Below are positions 44,255 through 54,928 of a stretch of 64,000 bases of DNA, in pieces. The notes under the pieces were generated by a model. That model worked only from the letters and a program-made list of their open reading frames with translations. It ran no database searches and was not told where the DNA came from. Every line of letters begins with the position of its first letter. Position 1 is the first letter of the stretch. The DNA is from Prorocentrum cordatum (lineage: Eukaryota > Sar > Dinophyceae > Prorocentrales > Prorocentraceae), in NCBI GenBank assembly GCA_963575745.1, contig CAUYUJ010016154.1, positions 81,651 through 145,650 of the forward strand, in the 5' to 3' direction. The translations under genes were made by a program, and so were the position numbers.

Positions 44255-44960
44255 GCCTGCTCGGCTGGGCGACGCGGCGCACGCGGCGGGCGCGAGGGCG
44301 CGCGAAGGGCCCCTGCCTTCTCCGCGCCCTTAGGGCCACGCCCGCCCGCGGAGTAGGCGACGGTCGAGCGCGGGGGCGACGCGCCCAAGGGCGGCCAAGG
44401 GGGCCCTGCTTGGCCGATGTCCTTGAGACAACGTCCGCCCACAAAGTGAACCACGGGCGAGGAGGAGGGCGACGCGCCGAAGGACGGCCAAGGGCGCCCT
44501 GCCTGATCCGCGCCCGCGAGGCAACGTCCGCCCGCGAAAACAAGAAAACGACCGAGGGCAGCGGCGGCGCGCCCAAGGACGGCCAAGGGGGCCCTCCTTG
44601 GCCGACGCCCTTAGGGCCACGCCCGCCCACAAAATGAACCACGGGCGAGAAGGAGGGCGACGCGCTGAAGGACGGCCAAGGGCACCCTGCCTGGCCCGCG
44701 TCCACGAGGCAACGTCCGCCCGCGAAAAAAAGAAAACGACAGAGGGCAGCGGCGGCGCGCCCAAGGACGGCCAAGGGGGCCCTCCTTGGCCGACGTCCTT
44801 AGGGCCACGCCCGCCCACAAAGTGAACCACGGGCGAGGAGGAGGGCGACGCGCCGAAGGACGGCCAAGGGTACCCTGGTAGCCCGCGCCCTTAGACTGCA
44901 TCCCCAAGGGAACGCGCCGCCGCGCAGCCGAGGGGCAGCGCCCGCCCCAAGGGCACCCTG
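44255..44960. repeat. 188-bp tandem repeat, about 3.7 copies
   Basis: The anchor gcccaagg(a/g)cggccaaggg occurs at 44383, 44571 and 44759 (spacing 188). Each unit contains two related halves, each with ggacggccaagg, acgtccgcccac/gcg and aagg-gggccct segments, so the 188-bp unit is a dimer of about 94 bp. Confidence 0.92.
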
Positions 44961-45149
44961 AGAAACTGGCCTGCGAAAATTGCTAGGGACGGGCCGCAGA
45001 GGCTGAGGCAGGCAAGGACCCAAGGGCACCCATGAAACATCGTTTGCCCTTACTGTGCGCGTTGACTGTACCGCAGCCACTCCACGCCGCAGTCTCAAAC
45101 ATCTGACGCACAGCCGGCACGGCTACACGGACAAACACGTGAGCCTTGA

Positions 45150-45679
45150 GAGCACCTCTAAAAGAAATCCTTGACGGGATTGTCCGACGCGGAGTGCAAT
45201 ATGAGATCTCCAGACTTCGCTGCCTCCGTAGCCTGCCCCTTCTGATTCATGAAACTCTGCGGCTCGACTCCGCGATGGTCGCGGCGTTGGCCAGTTCGCT
45301 CCAGGTAGCGAACGGCTGCGCTGAGCTCCTTGGTCCACTGGGGAAACCATCTCTCGTGCTTCAGAACCAGCTTGGCCTCGAGAACCGGCAGGTCGAATGC
45401 CTCGATCTTATCGTCTGGGCACGCGTGGACACTCGGAAACGCTACGGCGATGGCCTGCGCCGCAGGGTGCATCCTGACCGTGCGATTCCAGAGCCTATAC
45501 CAAAGACTTGCTGCTTCGCCTGTGATTTGTCCCAGATCTCCCTCATCGCCGCAGTGCGAATCCAGAGCGCATTGACGTAAACGTTGCCTTCGGTCTGGTA
45601 CCGCTGCTTGTGGACATGCGTATTGGGATCGCCTATGAGACGATTGCGGCCCACCTGCATCTCGAAAATGCAAGAGCAC
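45150..45679 (-). pseudogene. Unrecognised coding-like fragment, end of the chain
   Basis: Minus-strand frame reading PDDKIEAFDLPVLEAKLVL and KHERWFPQWTKELSAAVRYL before a stop at about 45158. It looks like the continuation, after a one-base frame change near 45470, of the preceding ORF (45442-46335). Composition and lack of repeats suggest real protein ancestry. No family recognised. Confidence 0.4.
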
Positions 45680-46335
45680 AGGTGCATCTCAGGGCCGACG
45701 TCGGACGACGCGTGCACCATGTAGCGGGCGCAGGAGGCGCGGCGAAGTGTTCCGAAGACGCCAAAGACGTTCTCGCAGCTCGAAGGTCCTGGCTTCAATT
45801 CGAACAGGCCCTTCTTGCTCCAGATGGATGCCAGCGCTGCCAAGTGGGCGCCGTGGTAAGTGGTCTCGATATTGGCCTCCTTCTTGCCGAGCTCAATGTA
45901 ATGCTGCGTTTCCCTGGCGCATATGGCCGACGCATCCATGACCCACCACTGTCCGGTTAGATACGCAGTTGGACCCCCAACATGAGGGCCATCGACGAGT
46001 CCGGAAAGATGCTCGAGTAGAGCGGGATCCTTTGGCCACTTGAATCTCCCAGGAGTGAACCTCCATAACCAAGACGGCCACAACTCTCGTAGTGAAGGAG
46101 AGTGTTGAATAGGCGGCCCCTTGTCACGTCGATCTTGACTACGCGCTTTCCAATTAAGGATCATCATCTGGTTGAAAACAACCTTGCTCGTCCGGGGCAA
46201 TTTGTAGGCCTTCCTCCCCTCCAGTGAGCGCTGGTGTATTTCTTCGGGTCCGAAGAATATCTCGACCTTTTCTACTGGGGGCTCGTCCACTCCTGGAGTA
46301 GAAGTGTAGTGGTCGATAGCCACCGCGGCCTTCAT
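45442..46335 (-). pseudogene. Unrecognised ORF with weak ADP-ribosyltransferase-like region
   Basis: A minus-strand frame of 297 codons with balanced composition. The N-terminal part includes KVEIFFGPEEIHQRSLEG and ELWPSWLWRFTPGRFKWP. Near residue 160 it reads ETTYHGAHLAALASIWSKKG, then a Gly/Cys segment ENVFGVFGTLRRASCARYM, then HLCSCIFEMQVGRNRL. The order HG-x-x-x-x-A-x-x-I-x-x-x-G, a GV-x strand, then A-x-Y is reminiscent of the HGT-type fold of PARP/ART and related phosphotransferase domains, but the resemblance is by eye only and catalytic residues cannot be assigned. The upstream frame (46332-46607) overlaps its start, so the Met at 46335 may be internal to a longer protein. It lies downstream of, and in the same orientation as, a Copia pol. 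Confidence 0.4.
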
Positions 46336-47191
46336 GGCCGATGGCTCCGCCCGTTGGCGACGGGTTTTCGACGAATCCTTTTAAGCATCCCTACAACGTT
46401 TGACAACTCGCCGAGGTTCTTCAGCAGGCGCGCCAGCTCTTCTTCCTCGTCGTTCCCGCCGTGAGCCCTGATCCAGTCCATACTGTCCTCGGGGGCCTTC
46501 TCCCAATCTTTCACCAGCTCTCCCCAGCTGTCGACCGACGGCAAGCTTCTCGTCCTCGCAAGGTGCCACAGGGCCCTGCCGATCCCCGGAAGTTCGCGGT
46601 GGTTCACGCTGGGGGCGATGGCCAGCGCTGCAGGGGCCAGCCAAGCAAGTCGCTGAATGGCGCCCCGATGAACCCTGACACTGGGCGAGAGTCGGAAGGG
46701 CCTTGGATCTCGGTGCCCCTGCGCACCTGGAAGTACGCGTAGAGAGGCTCGTAGTCACCGCTCTCGTCTGCTGTATTCAAGTAGCTCTGCACGAACTCGC
46801 ACCCATACGCATTGCGCGAGTCGATCATGCCCAGGGCGATGCCGAGTGGCATGTGCGTCAACAGCTTCAGCCAGACATGAAAAGCAGGCTGTCTCGGGCA
46901 TTGATGCTGCGCGGCCATCATCTCCGACGGGGGATCGCTGAAGGCGGCGTCGGGCTTCGGATCCTGAGCGCGCAGCTGAACGCGGCTCTTCAGCATCAGG
47001 TAGTCGATCACGTCGTCGGTCGGCCAGCGTCCGTTCCTTTCGAGTTCGGATTGTTCGTTCTTCGTCGCCTCCTCTTGCTTCGCCATATCTTGCTTCATCT
47101 GCGGGATATGGTCCTTCTCCACCATCGCGATGTAGAACAAAGGCTGCTTACATGCTGAAAGGATGTCTGGTAGCTCGATTAGGTCGCCCAC
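46332..47191 (-). pseudogene. Unrecognised coding-like frames in the chain
   Basis: Two frames: 46604-47191 reads LPDILSACKQPLFYIAMVEK, QMKQDMAKQEEATKNEQSEL and MPLGIALGMIDSRNAYGCEF; 46332-46607 continues in the next frame with SVDSWGELVKDWEKAPEDSM and EEELARLLKNLGELSNVVG. Mixed, protein-like composition with helical, charged stretches. The frames meet at about 46605 by a one-base shift. No known domain recognised. Confidence 0.4.
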
Positions 47192-47286
47192 ATTGATTCA
47201 GACATGGTAGCTGTCTCCGGCAGGGAACCACAGGTCCTGAACACACTGATGTACCACCTCACCTAGAGACCGGTTCTGCGGCCCCT

Positions 47287-48081
47287 TCACTTCGGAATGT
47301 CCCGAGAGGAGGGGAACAGAACGTAGACACCGACGGTCCCGACGTACCTCGGCCTTTGGAGGAGTGGCATGTCCTCCTCGGCTGTTTCCTTAGCTGTCTC
47401 CTCGGCAGCCTCCTGGACCACGTCGTCAGCGAGGTACGTGTTGACGCGAGGGCGCTGTGCTCCAGTCGCAGGTGTTTTGGTTCCTCTCGCCGTTGGAGCT
47501 TCTCCCTCTAGCATCTCCGGGAGCGGCTCCGGCTCTTCTTTGTCTTCCTCTCCTATGTTGGCCAGAGCCTTAGCAATGAGCTTCCTCTCCGCGCAGCCTT
47601 CGTAGGGCGTCTCGTACTGCTGCAGGAAGTTGCCGCTGTGGATGTCATCGCCAGATGCTGCGCCAGGTCGTCCACCGCGGGGTTCCTCCACCTGCGTGGT
47701 ATCTTCCTACTGTTCGTCGTCGCCCTCGTTCGAGTCCTCGTCCTCGACCTCCTCGGCCTGCTCGGCCTGGCGCTTGGTCTTCCTGTTATGGCTGCGCATT
47801 CGACGGTCGCAAATCGAACCCGCCTAGCCGCGGGCGCACGGCCTAGATTCTGCTCGGCAGGTTCTCGAACTCCTTTTCGCGGTGCCCACTGCTTCCTCCA
47901 GGTTCGCCACCATGCTGAAGTGGGTCCGCCTGTCGTTCAAGGCGCACCTCATCCTGCGGAATCGATTCTGGAACTGTTTCTTGAAGTAGCGGCTCCAAGA
48001 AGCCCAGGTGTGGAAATTGAAAGAAGACTGCGCGAACTGGTTCATTCTGGCACGCTGGATGCGTTGCCTCTCCGAACGCAC
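47287..48081 (-). pseudogene. Unrecognised coding-like frames in the chain
   Basis: 47824-48081 reads FNFHTWASWSRYFKKQFQNR and HFSMVANLEEAVGTAKR, a basic segment. 47287-47691 reads NFLQQYETPYEGCAERKLIA and a Glu/Ala-rich acidic region (EEDKEEPEPLPEMLEGE). A short region between them (47692-47823) has an acidic alternate frame. The acidic, low-complexity stretch resembles linkers in retroelement polyproteins, but nothing identifies it. Confidence 0.35.
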
Positions 48082-48090
48082 CGCGAACTT

Positions 48091-48576
48091 CTAGAGGAAG
48101 GTCGGCAGTCCCTCAGTGTTGTCTGCCGGGTCTGCAGTCTCTGGGTCGAACACCTTCGCGTCTTTGTGCCTCCGCCCAATGAGCTGACATTGGGACTGGA
48201 CGAGTCCGTCCTCCGCCTCGCCGCGCTGCTTGATCAAGGCCATCCTGGTCTGCTGCAGATCGAGGTACCGCAGCAGCTTGGCCCGTTGGATTCCAGCTCG
48301 AGACTCGTCTCCCGCCTCCTGCAACTGGATGATCCTCTGCCGACGGCACAGCGGACCACCATGTGCGCGATGCATCCCGTTGAGCGCCTGGTCCAAACGA
48401 TGCACTTTCAGCTCGAGGTTCTGAGTCGTGACCATGCAGAGTGCAATGTGCGCTTTGAGGCGACAGATATTCGGTGCCGAGTCGGATGGCATCCACGGGA
48501 CCTCCTCAGGGAGCTCGAGGCGGTTACCGTGCTCCTCGAGGGTCTGGTTGTAATCGTCCACTCGGCGTACCCCCAT
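48091..48576 (-). pseudogene. Coiled-coil-like ORF in the chain
   Basis: A minus-strand frame of 161 codons with long helical, charged sequence: YNQTLEEHGNRLELPEEVPW, LKVHRLDQALNGMHRAHGG and LLRYLDLQQTRMALIKQRGE. It suggests a coiled coil, with no catalytic motif. It sits between other coding-like frames on the same strand. Confidence 0.4.
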
Positions 48577-48629
48577 TTGCCTTCTCGCCTCTGCGGTCGA
48601 TGATCTTCTTGCCCAAGCCCACCATCTTT

Positions 48630-49470
48630 CTATCTCTTCATCTCGGCCCCGGATGATAGGGCCTCCTTGTCGGCGTCCTCCCTGGGCATGAAATTCACGA
48701 CGTAGTTATCGTCCTCGGCCACGATGATGCCGCGGCCTCGGCCTCTGGAATCGAGGCGGTCCATGGAGTACTGGTTGCGCATGTCTGTGACCCTGCGCTG
48801 CTCGTCGCGCAGCTCTTCGTCGACCTCCGCAGTTCCGATGCCGCCCGCGCCCGTGGGATCTTGGACGTCCGGGTCGGGGCGAGTCTCCTCCAGGGTCCTC
48901 TGAAGGAAATCTCGGGCGCTCTCCCGCACCTCGCCCGCTCCTCGTTCTTCTTGAAGGTCGCTATAAAGACGTGCAGGGATGATCGTCAGGAGGCGCTGCT
49001 GGCGCCGGGCGAGGAGCAGCCCAGGGGTTGTCGGCCGATGCAGCCGGCGAGCCGCCTGAGCCGCCGTCCATCTTGTCATCGTTGTCCTCGCAGTCGTGGA
49101 AGATGTCGCCCATGGCGTCGCCGTCGAAGTCGACTGGCTCACCCTGTTCTCCTCGGGAGACGGGTTGGTCGTCGAGTAGATGCACCAGGGGTCCAGGCGC
49201 GGGGCCCTTGGGCGACGTGGCTCCGCAGGTAAGAGAGATCCCAGCCACGAAGCCAAAATCGCACGCCGTAAACGGCGGAACATCGCGACAGCATGCCAAC
49301 GCATCCACTGCACGATGACGGCACTGCCAAAAATCACACATCGAAGAGATGAGTCGGCAACAGGCTGAGTAGGAAGGAATGAACGTTTCGGAGACGCACG
49401 AGGAGGTGATGTCTGGCGGAGAAATCTGATTCGGAATGTCATGTCTCGGATTTTGTTCCCTGGCTGCCAA
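48630..49470 (-). pseudogene. Acidic coding-like frames, start of the chain
   Basis: The frame 48961-49470 ends with EPVDFDGDAMGDIFHDCEDN and Pro/Ala-rich sequence. The next frame (to 48630) continues IPARLYSDLQEERGAGEV, LEETRPDPDVQDPTGAGG, DEELRDEQRRVTDMRNQYSM and FMPREDADKEAL. It starts about 40 bp beyond the end of the Copia RNase H, so the chain could be an extra module of that element or a separate host gene. Confidence 0.4.
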
Positions 49471-49511
49471 ACGACATGTTGCCCCCCATTTCCATCATCC
49501 TTTTTCCCTAG

Positions 49512-49945
49512 CTAAGCGAAATTCAGCCGCCTGCATAATTGTAGGACATGTAGCACGTTCCCTTCTAACTTCGTCAAACCGTCCTTAGGGTTAAGTTCGC
49601 GTGGGAACCAGCGACGCTGACCACCGAGGTTCTCCAAGGAGTCCCGAATCACTGCAATCTCCAGGGCAGCTTGTTTCTCGTCGACGCGAACTGTTCCCGA
49701 TTGATACAGTCGCACAAGGACTTCGCGTCGGTCATGGTGGTGATGTCCATGCCGGGATTTTGATCCATGATCGTCGTCACTCGGACTTCTCGCTTCATGG
49801 TGCGTCGATCTCTGAGCTCGTATCGGTAATCTTCTACAATGACAAAAAGCACGAAGTAACCCACTCGGGCTCCGCCAAACCCTGAGACACGGCGTTGGGC
49901 CCCACCGCCAAAGTCGGGAATGTCGAGCAAGAATGCCGACATCAA
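49512..49945 (-). pseudogene. Copia RNase H
   Basis: Two frames: FVIVEDYRYELRDRRTMKRE and MTDAKSLCDCINREQFAS (49649-49945) carry the D-x-K-S-L/D-x-I motif; VDEKQAALEIAVIRDSLENL and WFPRELNPKDGLTKLEGN (49512-49961) carry the D-K-R-x-A-L-E-I-A and N-x-x-D-x-L-T-K motifs. This is the typical end of a Copia polyprotein. Confidence 0.87.
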
Positions 49946-49999
49946 CTTCCTTTTTCACCAAGAGATCTTTGTCCGCGTAGCAGATATGCCGCCTGTCTG

Positions 50000-51192
50000 A
50001 GAGCGACCTTGCCCCGCGCCCTCGAGGTCCAGTCCCGAGTCACGCAGGGCGACCGGGCGGAGACGAGAAAAGGGCATGGATTTGATGGCGATAGTGGCGC
50101 TGGCGTCCTTGAGGCGCCGCAGCGAAGCATTTGCCTCGATGAGATCTTCCACCCTGGAGTTGGGCAGAGTGCTGCTCAGGAAAGATGCGCCCCCCGAGCC
50201 GTTGGGCATACCTTCTCGGCATGTCAAATTGAATTTCCCACGCGAGCCACGCATGGCCGCAATCTCCTCTGGTGTAGCTGGTAGCCCGGGGTTATTGCAG
50301 CGCCCCCGCGCGAGACTGATACGCCGAGGTCGTTCTGCAGGATGCCGCGCCTTGAAGATGGTGGAATCGAATTTTCTGCGCTGCCGCAAAGTGCGCCCGC
50401 CGCGCTCAGTAGCGCCCTCCACGAGCCCAGTCCATGTTCCGAATTTGAACCGCTTCCGAAGGCGAGAAATATAATCGACAAATATATCCCCAATGCCGCC
50501 TCCCAGCAACTTATCTGCTTCGATGACAGCGAGACCGAACAAGTGCCCAGGGTGTACATAGGCATGACGCAGGGTGCCAGAAGAGGCGAGTGAAGCCATA
50601 CTGCTTAAAGGCTGTCTGAAGACTCCCGCGCCAGCCTGGAGCGCCAGTAACGCGTCCATAATCTTCTGTTAAGATTTCAATCACAAGCGATTCGTCGGGG
50701 TCCTCGCCAGGAATGCCGCCCGGAGGGGGTGGGGCAACAAGGTTCTTCCTGCTGATTCCAGGGTCCTTGAGCGAAGGCTGACTTGACGCGTCCTGTCCGA
50801 TGTTCAAGGCGCAGGCACAACGCCGTCCAACGCTGCGATGTCGGGGCCATGGGATACTTGAACAATCCATCGCGATTTAGCGTCATAACACTTGGGGACA
50901 GCAGGATCATTGAGCTTCTTGTCGTAATCGGCCCCTTCATGTTTCCATGTGTCGTGCCATCGAGAAGAACTGATTCGTCTAGGAAGTTCGCGGTCGATTT
51001 CTGCAGCGGCAGCGCCTCGGCGAACGCGCGCTGCTTTCGCGCCGCCAGGTCCCGCAGCACATCTTTCATACCTCGTTTTGTGACGGCTGCCAGTAGGTCC
51101 AATACACCGCTGTTGAAGATGATCAGATAACGGATTGATATGAATTTCACCCTCAGCCCGTCCCATCTTGATGAAGATCGACCTCGAGACAT
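50000..51192 (-). pseudogene. Copia reverse transcriptase
   Basis: Pieces in order: SRWHDTWKHEGADYDKKLND with KSRWIVQVSHGPDI (50804-51166); VKSAFAQG (50677-51192); DYGRVTGAPGWRGSLQTAFK with QYGFTRLFWHPA (50511-50870), the YGLVDAP-type motif; and EADKLLGGGIGDIFVDYISR, then RLRKRFKFGTW (49955-50659), followed by degraded RT thumb sequence. In Copia the last motif is normally Y/H-V-DD-L; here it reads I-E-A-D-K-L, so the catalytic DD is destroyed. Not functional. Confidence 0.85.
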
Positions 51193-51689
51193 TGAGGTCG
51201 GCTGCTTCTAATTGACAAGCTGTTTAGATGTTCACCAGGTCGGGGGTCTTGCGCGCCCCCGACAAATCGTCTGTTACCTGAAAATTTGGACTGCTGTCCA
51301 CGTAGTAAGTAACCCGTTCATCTGCGGAGCCAGCAGATGGGAACTCCGGAAGCGCGATCGCCGCCGGCGCCGGCGGCCGCGCGTGTGACGACGCAGCGGC
51401 GGGCCAAGGCATACCTGAGCCTCGGGCAGTAGCGCTGGAGGCCCCCCCCGGCGCTCCCGCCGCAAAAGGCCGTCTCGACCCTGGCTCGCTCTGCGGTTCG
51501 GCGGAGAAGGCGGCCTCTAGACGAAGTCGAACTTGTCGAGCGTCACGCTCTGAAGTGCCGTGCGTGCCAGTCCGGGTGCGTCGCAACTGTCCGTCTGGGC
51601 GTAATTATGGTTCCTCTGGCGGTGGCGGCTGTGGTTCCTGATCGGCATCGATGTCGGAGTCGCCGGGGATTTCGTCGGCCTCCGCCGCT

Positions 51690-52640
51690 TCAGGGTCGCG
51701 CAAGGCTCACGCCCAGGGAGCGTGGGATTTCCTTCTCGGGCGACGTCGACATAACGACGATCACCGCGAGCGCGCTCGAGATCAGTCTTGAGGTCGCGAA
51801 GATAAAGATAGGCGATCTCGATGCCCCTGCTCTCATCTTGGGCGGCACTACTTCGCGCGCGTTAATCCAAGCCCCGCCAGCAGTTGGTAGGATGATCGCA
51901 CCAGGTCCAAACCACCTCACCGGGCCAACTCGCCCATGTCTCCAAACAATACGAATTAACACTTCGCGAAGGCAGGTGGAATGCGGCGTCGAGCACGGAG
52001 GATACTCGGAGTGGGCGAGTTCGGCTGTCCCGGCAGCCCAGGCTTTCATAGCGGCTCGGGGTAATTCTCCCGCCTGGTGAAAATATTGCACCGGGTCGGT
52101 AGGCAGGTGCCCCGGATCTATTGTGTCATCGGAGAGCAGCATCGCTAGTAGACGTTGTGTAAAACCGAAAACCCCCAGCAGTTGAGAAACGACTCTGGCC
52201 CCGGCAACGGTTCCGAACAAATTGCCACAACTCCCCCATCGCACACCACTCGGCAAGAAAACCCCGAGCTACCCTATGAACGGCAAACGGAGCTGTCGTT
52301 TCCATTTCTGGCACGTTCCGTTCCACCGTTTCGCCATGGAGAGCGGGCACCTGTAGGAAATAAGCACGCGCGCACCGTTTGCATGTCATGGGCAAACTTA
52401 CCCATTGAACCCCGTTCCAGGATCTACCGCAGCAACCTCTGGCATGCCAAACACTCGCGCCCATGTGCGCACGCATGCCTGCCGCGCTACATGCGCTGAC
52501 CCCCCTGCCCCCACGTGTCCGACCAACTGAGAGGACGCGCCCCAGCATGCTTTATTAATCCAAAGATGCGGTGCATCATCGAGCGGGCGCCTGACCTCAA
52601 CCAAATCAAGACCAACGATATGGTTGAAGCGGTAGGACTT
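51690..52640 (-). pseudogene. Copia integrase
   Basis: Core pieces: VEVRRPLDDAPHLWINKACW, then WARVFGMPEVAAVDPGTGFN (the D of V-x-D-x-GT-x-F, with Gly in place of the usual Glu) in the frame at 52398-52604; ALHGETVERN, which carries the expected catalytic Glu region, in the frame at 52126-52548; and in the frame at 51690-52256 GVFGFTQRLLAMLLSDDTID, VGPVRWFGPGAIILPTAGGA and WINAREVVPPKMR. The WFGPG box is the C-terminal segment after the integrase core. Integrase inserts element cDNA into the genome. At least three frame changes inactivate it. Confidence 0.82.
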
Positions 52641-52698
52641 AGGAACGGCAGCAGGGCGGCGAGTTCAAGGTCGCTTGTGCGCATCGCACTCGTCGAAC

Positions 52699-52985
52699 TT
52701 AGAGGTTTTGCAGAACCCAGCGTGCTACCTCAGGCTTAGCATTGCCCCGTCTCAGAAGTCGAGCGAAATCTCGACTCCAAGGATGGCCAGAGTTGTCATG
52801 GGCAAGTTTGGAGTCGGTCAGCCGGTCGGCAGTAGGTGCCCAGTCTGGCTGAGCATGTACTTCATTATCGCTATCAGGCGCGGCGTCAGGGTCATCAGCA
52901 GGAATATGTCCGGGTCCATCTCCTTCAGGAACTGCTTCCACATGAAGGCTTAGGCACAGATATTCACTGAGAGTGCCTGCTTGAT
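52699..52985 (-). pseudogene. Copia GAG-pre-integrase region
   Basis: The frame reads DRLTDSKLAHDNSGHPWSRD, FARLLRRGNAKPEVARWVLQ and then a stop. The H-x-x-x-GHP-x-x-x-x-x-L/R-x-L pattern followed by AKPEVARWV matches the zinc-binding pre-integrase domain of dinoflagellate-type Copia pol. The expected following Cys pair is lost at the break. The same open frame extends upstream to 53562 but only in GC-rich repeat sequence. Confidence 0.8.
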
Positions 52986-53779
52986 CTTCTTGACCTGTTG
53001 ATGGGGAAGCGCGGCAATGCCGCCCTCGTCGTCGAGCCCCGAAAATGATGTTTAATTTCCATTGGTGGTCTGCCACAAAATCAATCGCAACTCTCCCTTG
53101 CGCGCCTCGGCCGCTTCGACCGAGCCCCGCGAAGTGGCGGGCTGCCAAGGAGACCGCCTGGGGCACCTCGAGGCGCAGCCGCGCGCGTGCCAAACGCTGG
53201 ACCAACCAGGCTTCAATTGGAGACTGTTCTTGCTTATTCCAGGCAGCGGCTGTCGCCCGCGGGGGGGTGGGGGGGGGCGGCCCGGCGGCCGGCCGCAGAA
53301 GCGGCTGCGGCGCGCGCCCGCCAGGGCGCGCCCGCGCCATCGGCGCATCAATGTGCCCGCGCGCCGCAATCCCTGCGCGCGCGACAATGCCACGTGCACT
53401 CGCGCAAGACAGCGCCGCCCGAGTGCACCGCGGTGCTTCGGCGCGCCACAACGGCCGCGTGCGCGGCAGCAAACGCGTGCGCGACAGCGCTCGCGTACAC
53501 CGCGCTGCCAGCGTGCACCAGAGAGCTCGCGCGCACCGCAGCCCCTGCGCGCGCCGCGGCAAACGCGTGCACAGTGGCGCCCGCGCACGCTACAATGCTT
53601 TCATGCACCGCAGCGCCTGTCTACAAAACGTGCCAACGGGCGTATCAGTAGCTCGCGAAGCCTTTTTTGCGGGGCCCGCCACAGACCGCGGAAGCCCGCG
53701 CCACGTCGCCCGTGCACGCCGCGGTGTTTTGCAGACGCAGCCGCGTGCGCCGCAGCGCCCGCGTTGCCTCCTCCACCAA
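52986..53779. other. GC-rich sequence with a degenerate ~30-bp repeat
   Basis: At about 53320-53640 there are degenerate units of the cgcgcgccgcagc/gcaccgcagcgcc kind, read as alternating Ala/Arg frames on both strands. No gene supported. Confidence 0.5.
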
Positions 53780-53857
53780 GAGGAAGGAGAGGAGGACGAG
53801 GAGGAAGAGGAGGAGGAGGAGGAGGAGGAGGAGGAGGAGGAGGAGGAGGAGGAGGAG
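53780..53857. repeat. GGA microsatellite
   Basis: About 75 bp of (GGA)n, purine strand on top. Confidence 0.95.
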
Positions 53858-54119
53858 TGGACGACAAAGAATTGGGAGGATATTAATAAGCGGTGGAGCA
53901 GGAGGGAGGACGGAGGATTATATAGGATTCTGTTATGCCATGCGGCAACTGCACTCATGGCATCGTTCGACGTCGCCTCGCCTTCGTCAGCTCAAATTGT
54001 AACAGACGCGGGATAACCGTTGCTCCACCCAGACATGGTCGCGAAACCCCCTGGCAGCATTGCTACCAAAGTTCTACCGCCAGTAGGAAGAGCAGGGGAA
54101 GATAACATAAGGATGTAGA

Positions 54120-54320
54120 TGTAGACGTACACCGCACTAGTGTGCGCGCTGCAATAGCCTGCAGGCGCCACAACAGGCAGGTGAGCACCGAAACATGCGT
54201 TTGAGCACCGCGCCATGCCTGCGAATCCGGCGCCGCCTGCGAGCGCCGCGATACGTTTGCCAGCACCGCGCGTGCCTTTCAGCACCGCGCCACGCCTGCG
54301 AGCACAGCGCCATGCCTGCT
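54120..54320. repeat. ~30-bp degenerate repeat
   Basis: About six units of gagcaccgcgccatgcctgc type, alternating with cgaatccggcgcc-type spacers. Related in composition to 53320-53640. Confidence 0.7.
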
Positions 54321-54863
54321 GAGAGGAGGGGGCCCGCCCTCCACCCCCAAACAACGCACGATCGATAGCGTTGCCCGGGGGGTGGGAGGGGGGGGTAACG
54401 AGCGCTGCCCGCCAGAGGCCAAAGAACAACGCTCACTTGGTAGCATCTGGAGAAATGAGTTGCGCAACCTGGCTGAGACAGGTCTTCTGAGGGCAGATGC
54501 TTGCCAGCAGAGCGCCAGCGAACGTCATGTCGGTAGCAACCTTGCGGTAAAACAGAATGCGGCCAGTCGATTCCTTATCCGGGACAGTTTGTCTTCCTGG
54601 GCAGGCCATCAGGTCATGAGGCAGGAGCGCCGAAAGGAGGGCCCGAGCCTGTGCTCGCTCCGCCGAAGCCCAGCCGCGTCTGCTGAGGAGCTGGCCCTAA
54701 GGCCCTCTACCCTCAGCATGGTTCGGCACGTGTCGAAAAAGCCGTTGTAGGCTTGGATGCCGCCTGGCGGACATGCATCGCGCCCGCTAGACGAACCATA
54801 TTCCTGGAGAGACAACTCGAGGGGAACAAACAAGGACATGCAAAGAAAAGACTCGGAGGTCTG

Positions 54864-54928
54864 CGCGGATTCCTTGGCTCGGCGCTGGACCCCCCCACCC
54901 TGGCCAGCGCCGATCCAAGAAATCCGCG
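54864..54928. repeat. Hairpin-type dispersed repeat (MITE-like)
   Basis: The arms cgcggattccttggctcggc (54864-54888 in full) and its reverse complement (54904-54928) match almost perfectly over 25 bp with a 15-bp loop. Related sequences lie at 6008-6120, 56510-56570 (partial) and 59335-59440. No coding capacity. Confidence 0.75.

Larger units (their letters stand above)
49512..52985 (-). mobile_element. Copia-type retrotransposon pol, decayed
   Basis: In minus-strand order: GAG-pre-integrase (52700-52985), integrase (about 51690-52640), reverse transcriptase (about 50000-51200) and RNase H (49512-49945). The order integrase before reverse transcriptase defines Copia (Pseudoviridae-type) pol. 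Every domain is present but spread over at least seven frames. Long terminal repeats were not identified: no direct repeat bounding the interval was seen. Confidence 0.88.

Noticed and set aside
53045-54016. 323-codon frame crossing 53.0-54.0 kb on the plus strand
   Set aside because: Ala/Arg-rich GC-driven frame antisense to a Copia fragment and through a GGA tract; no domain.
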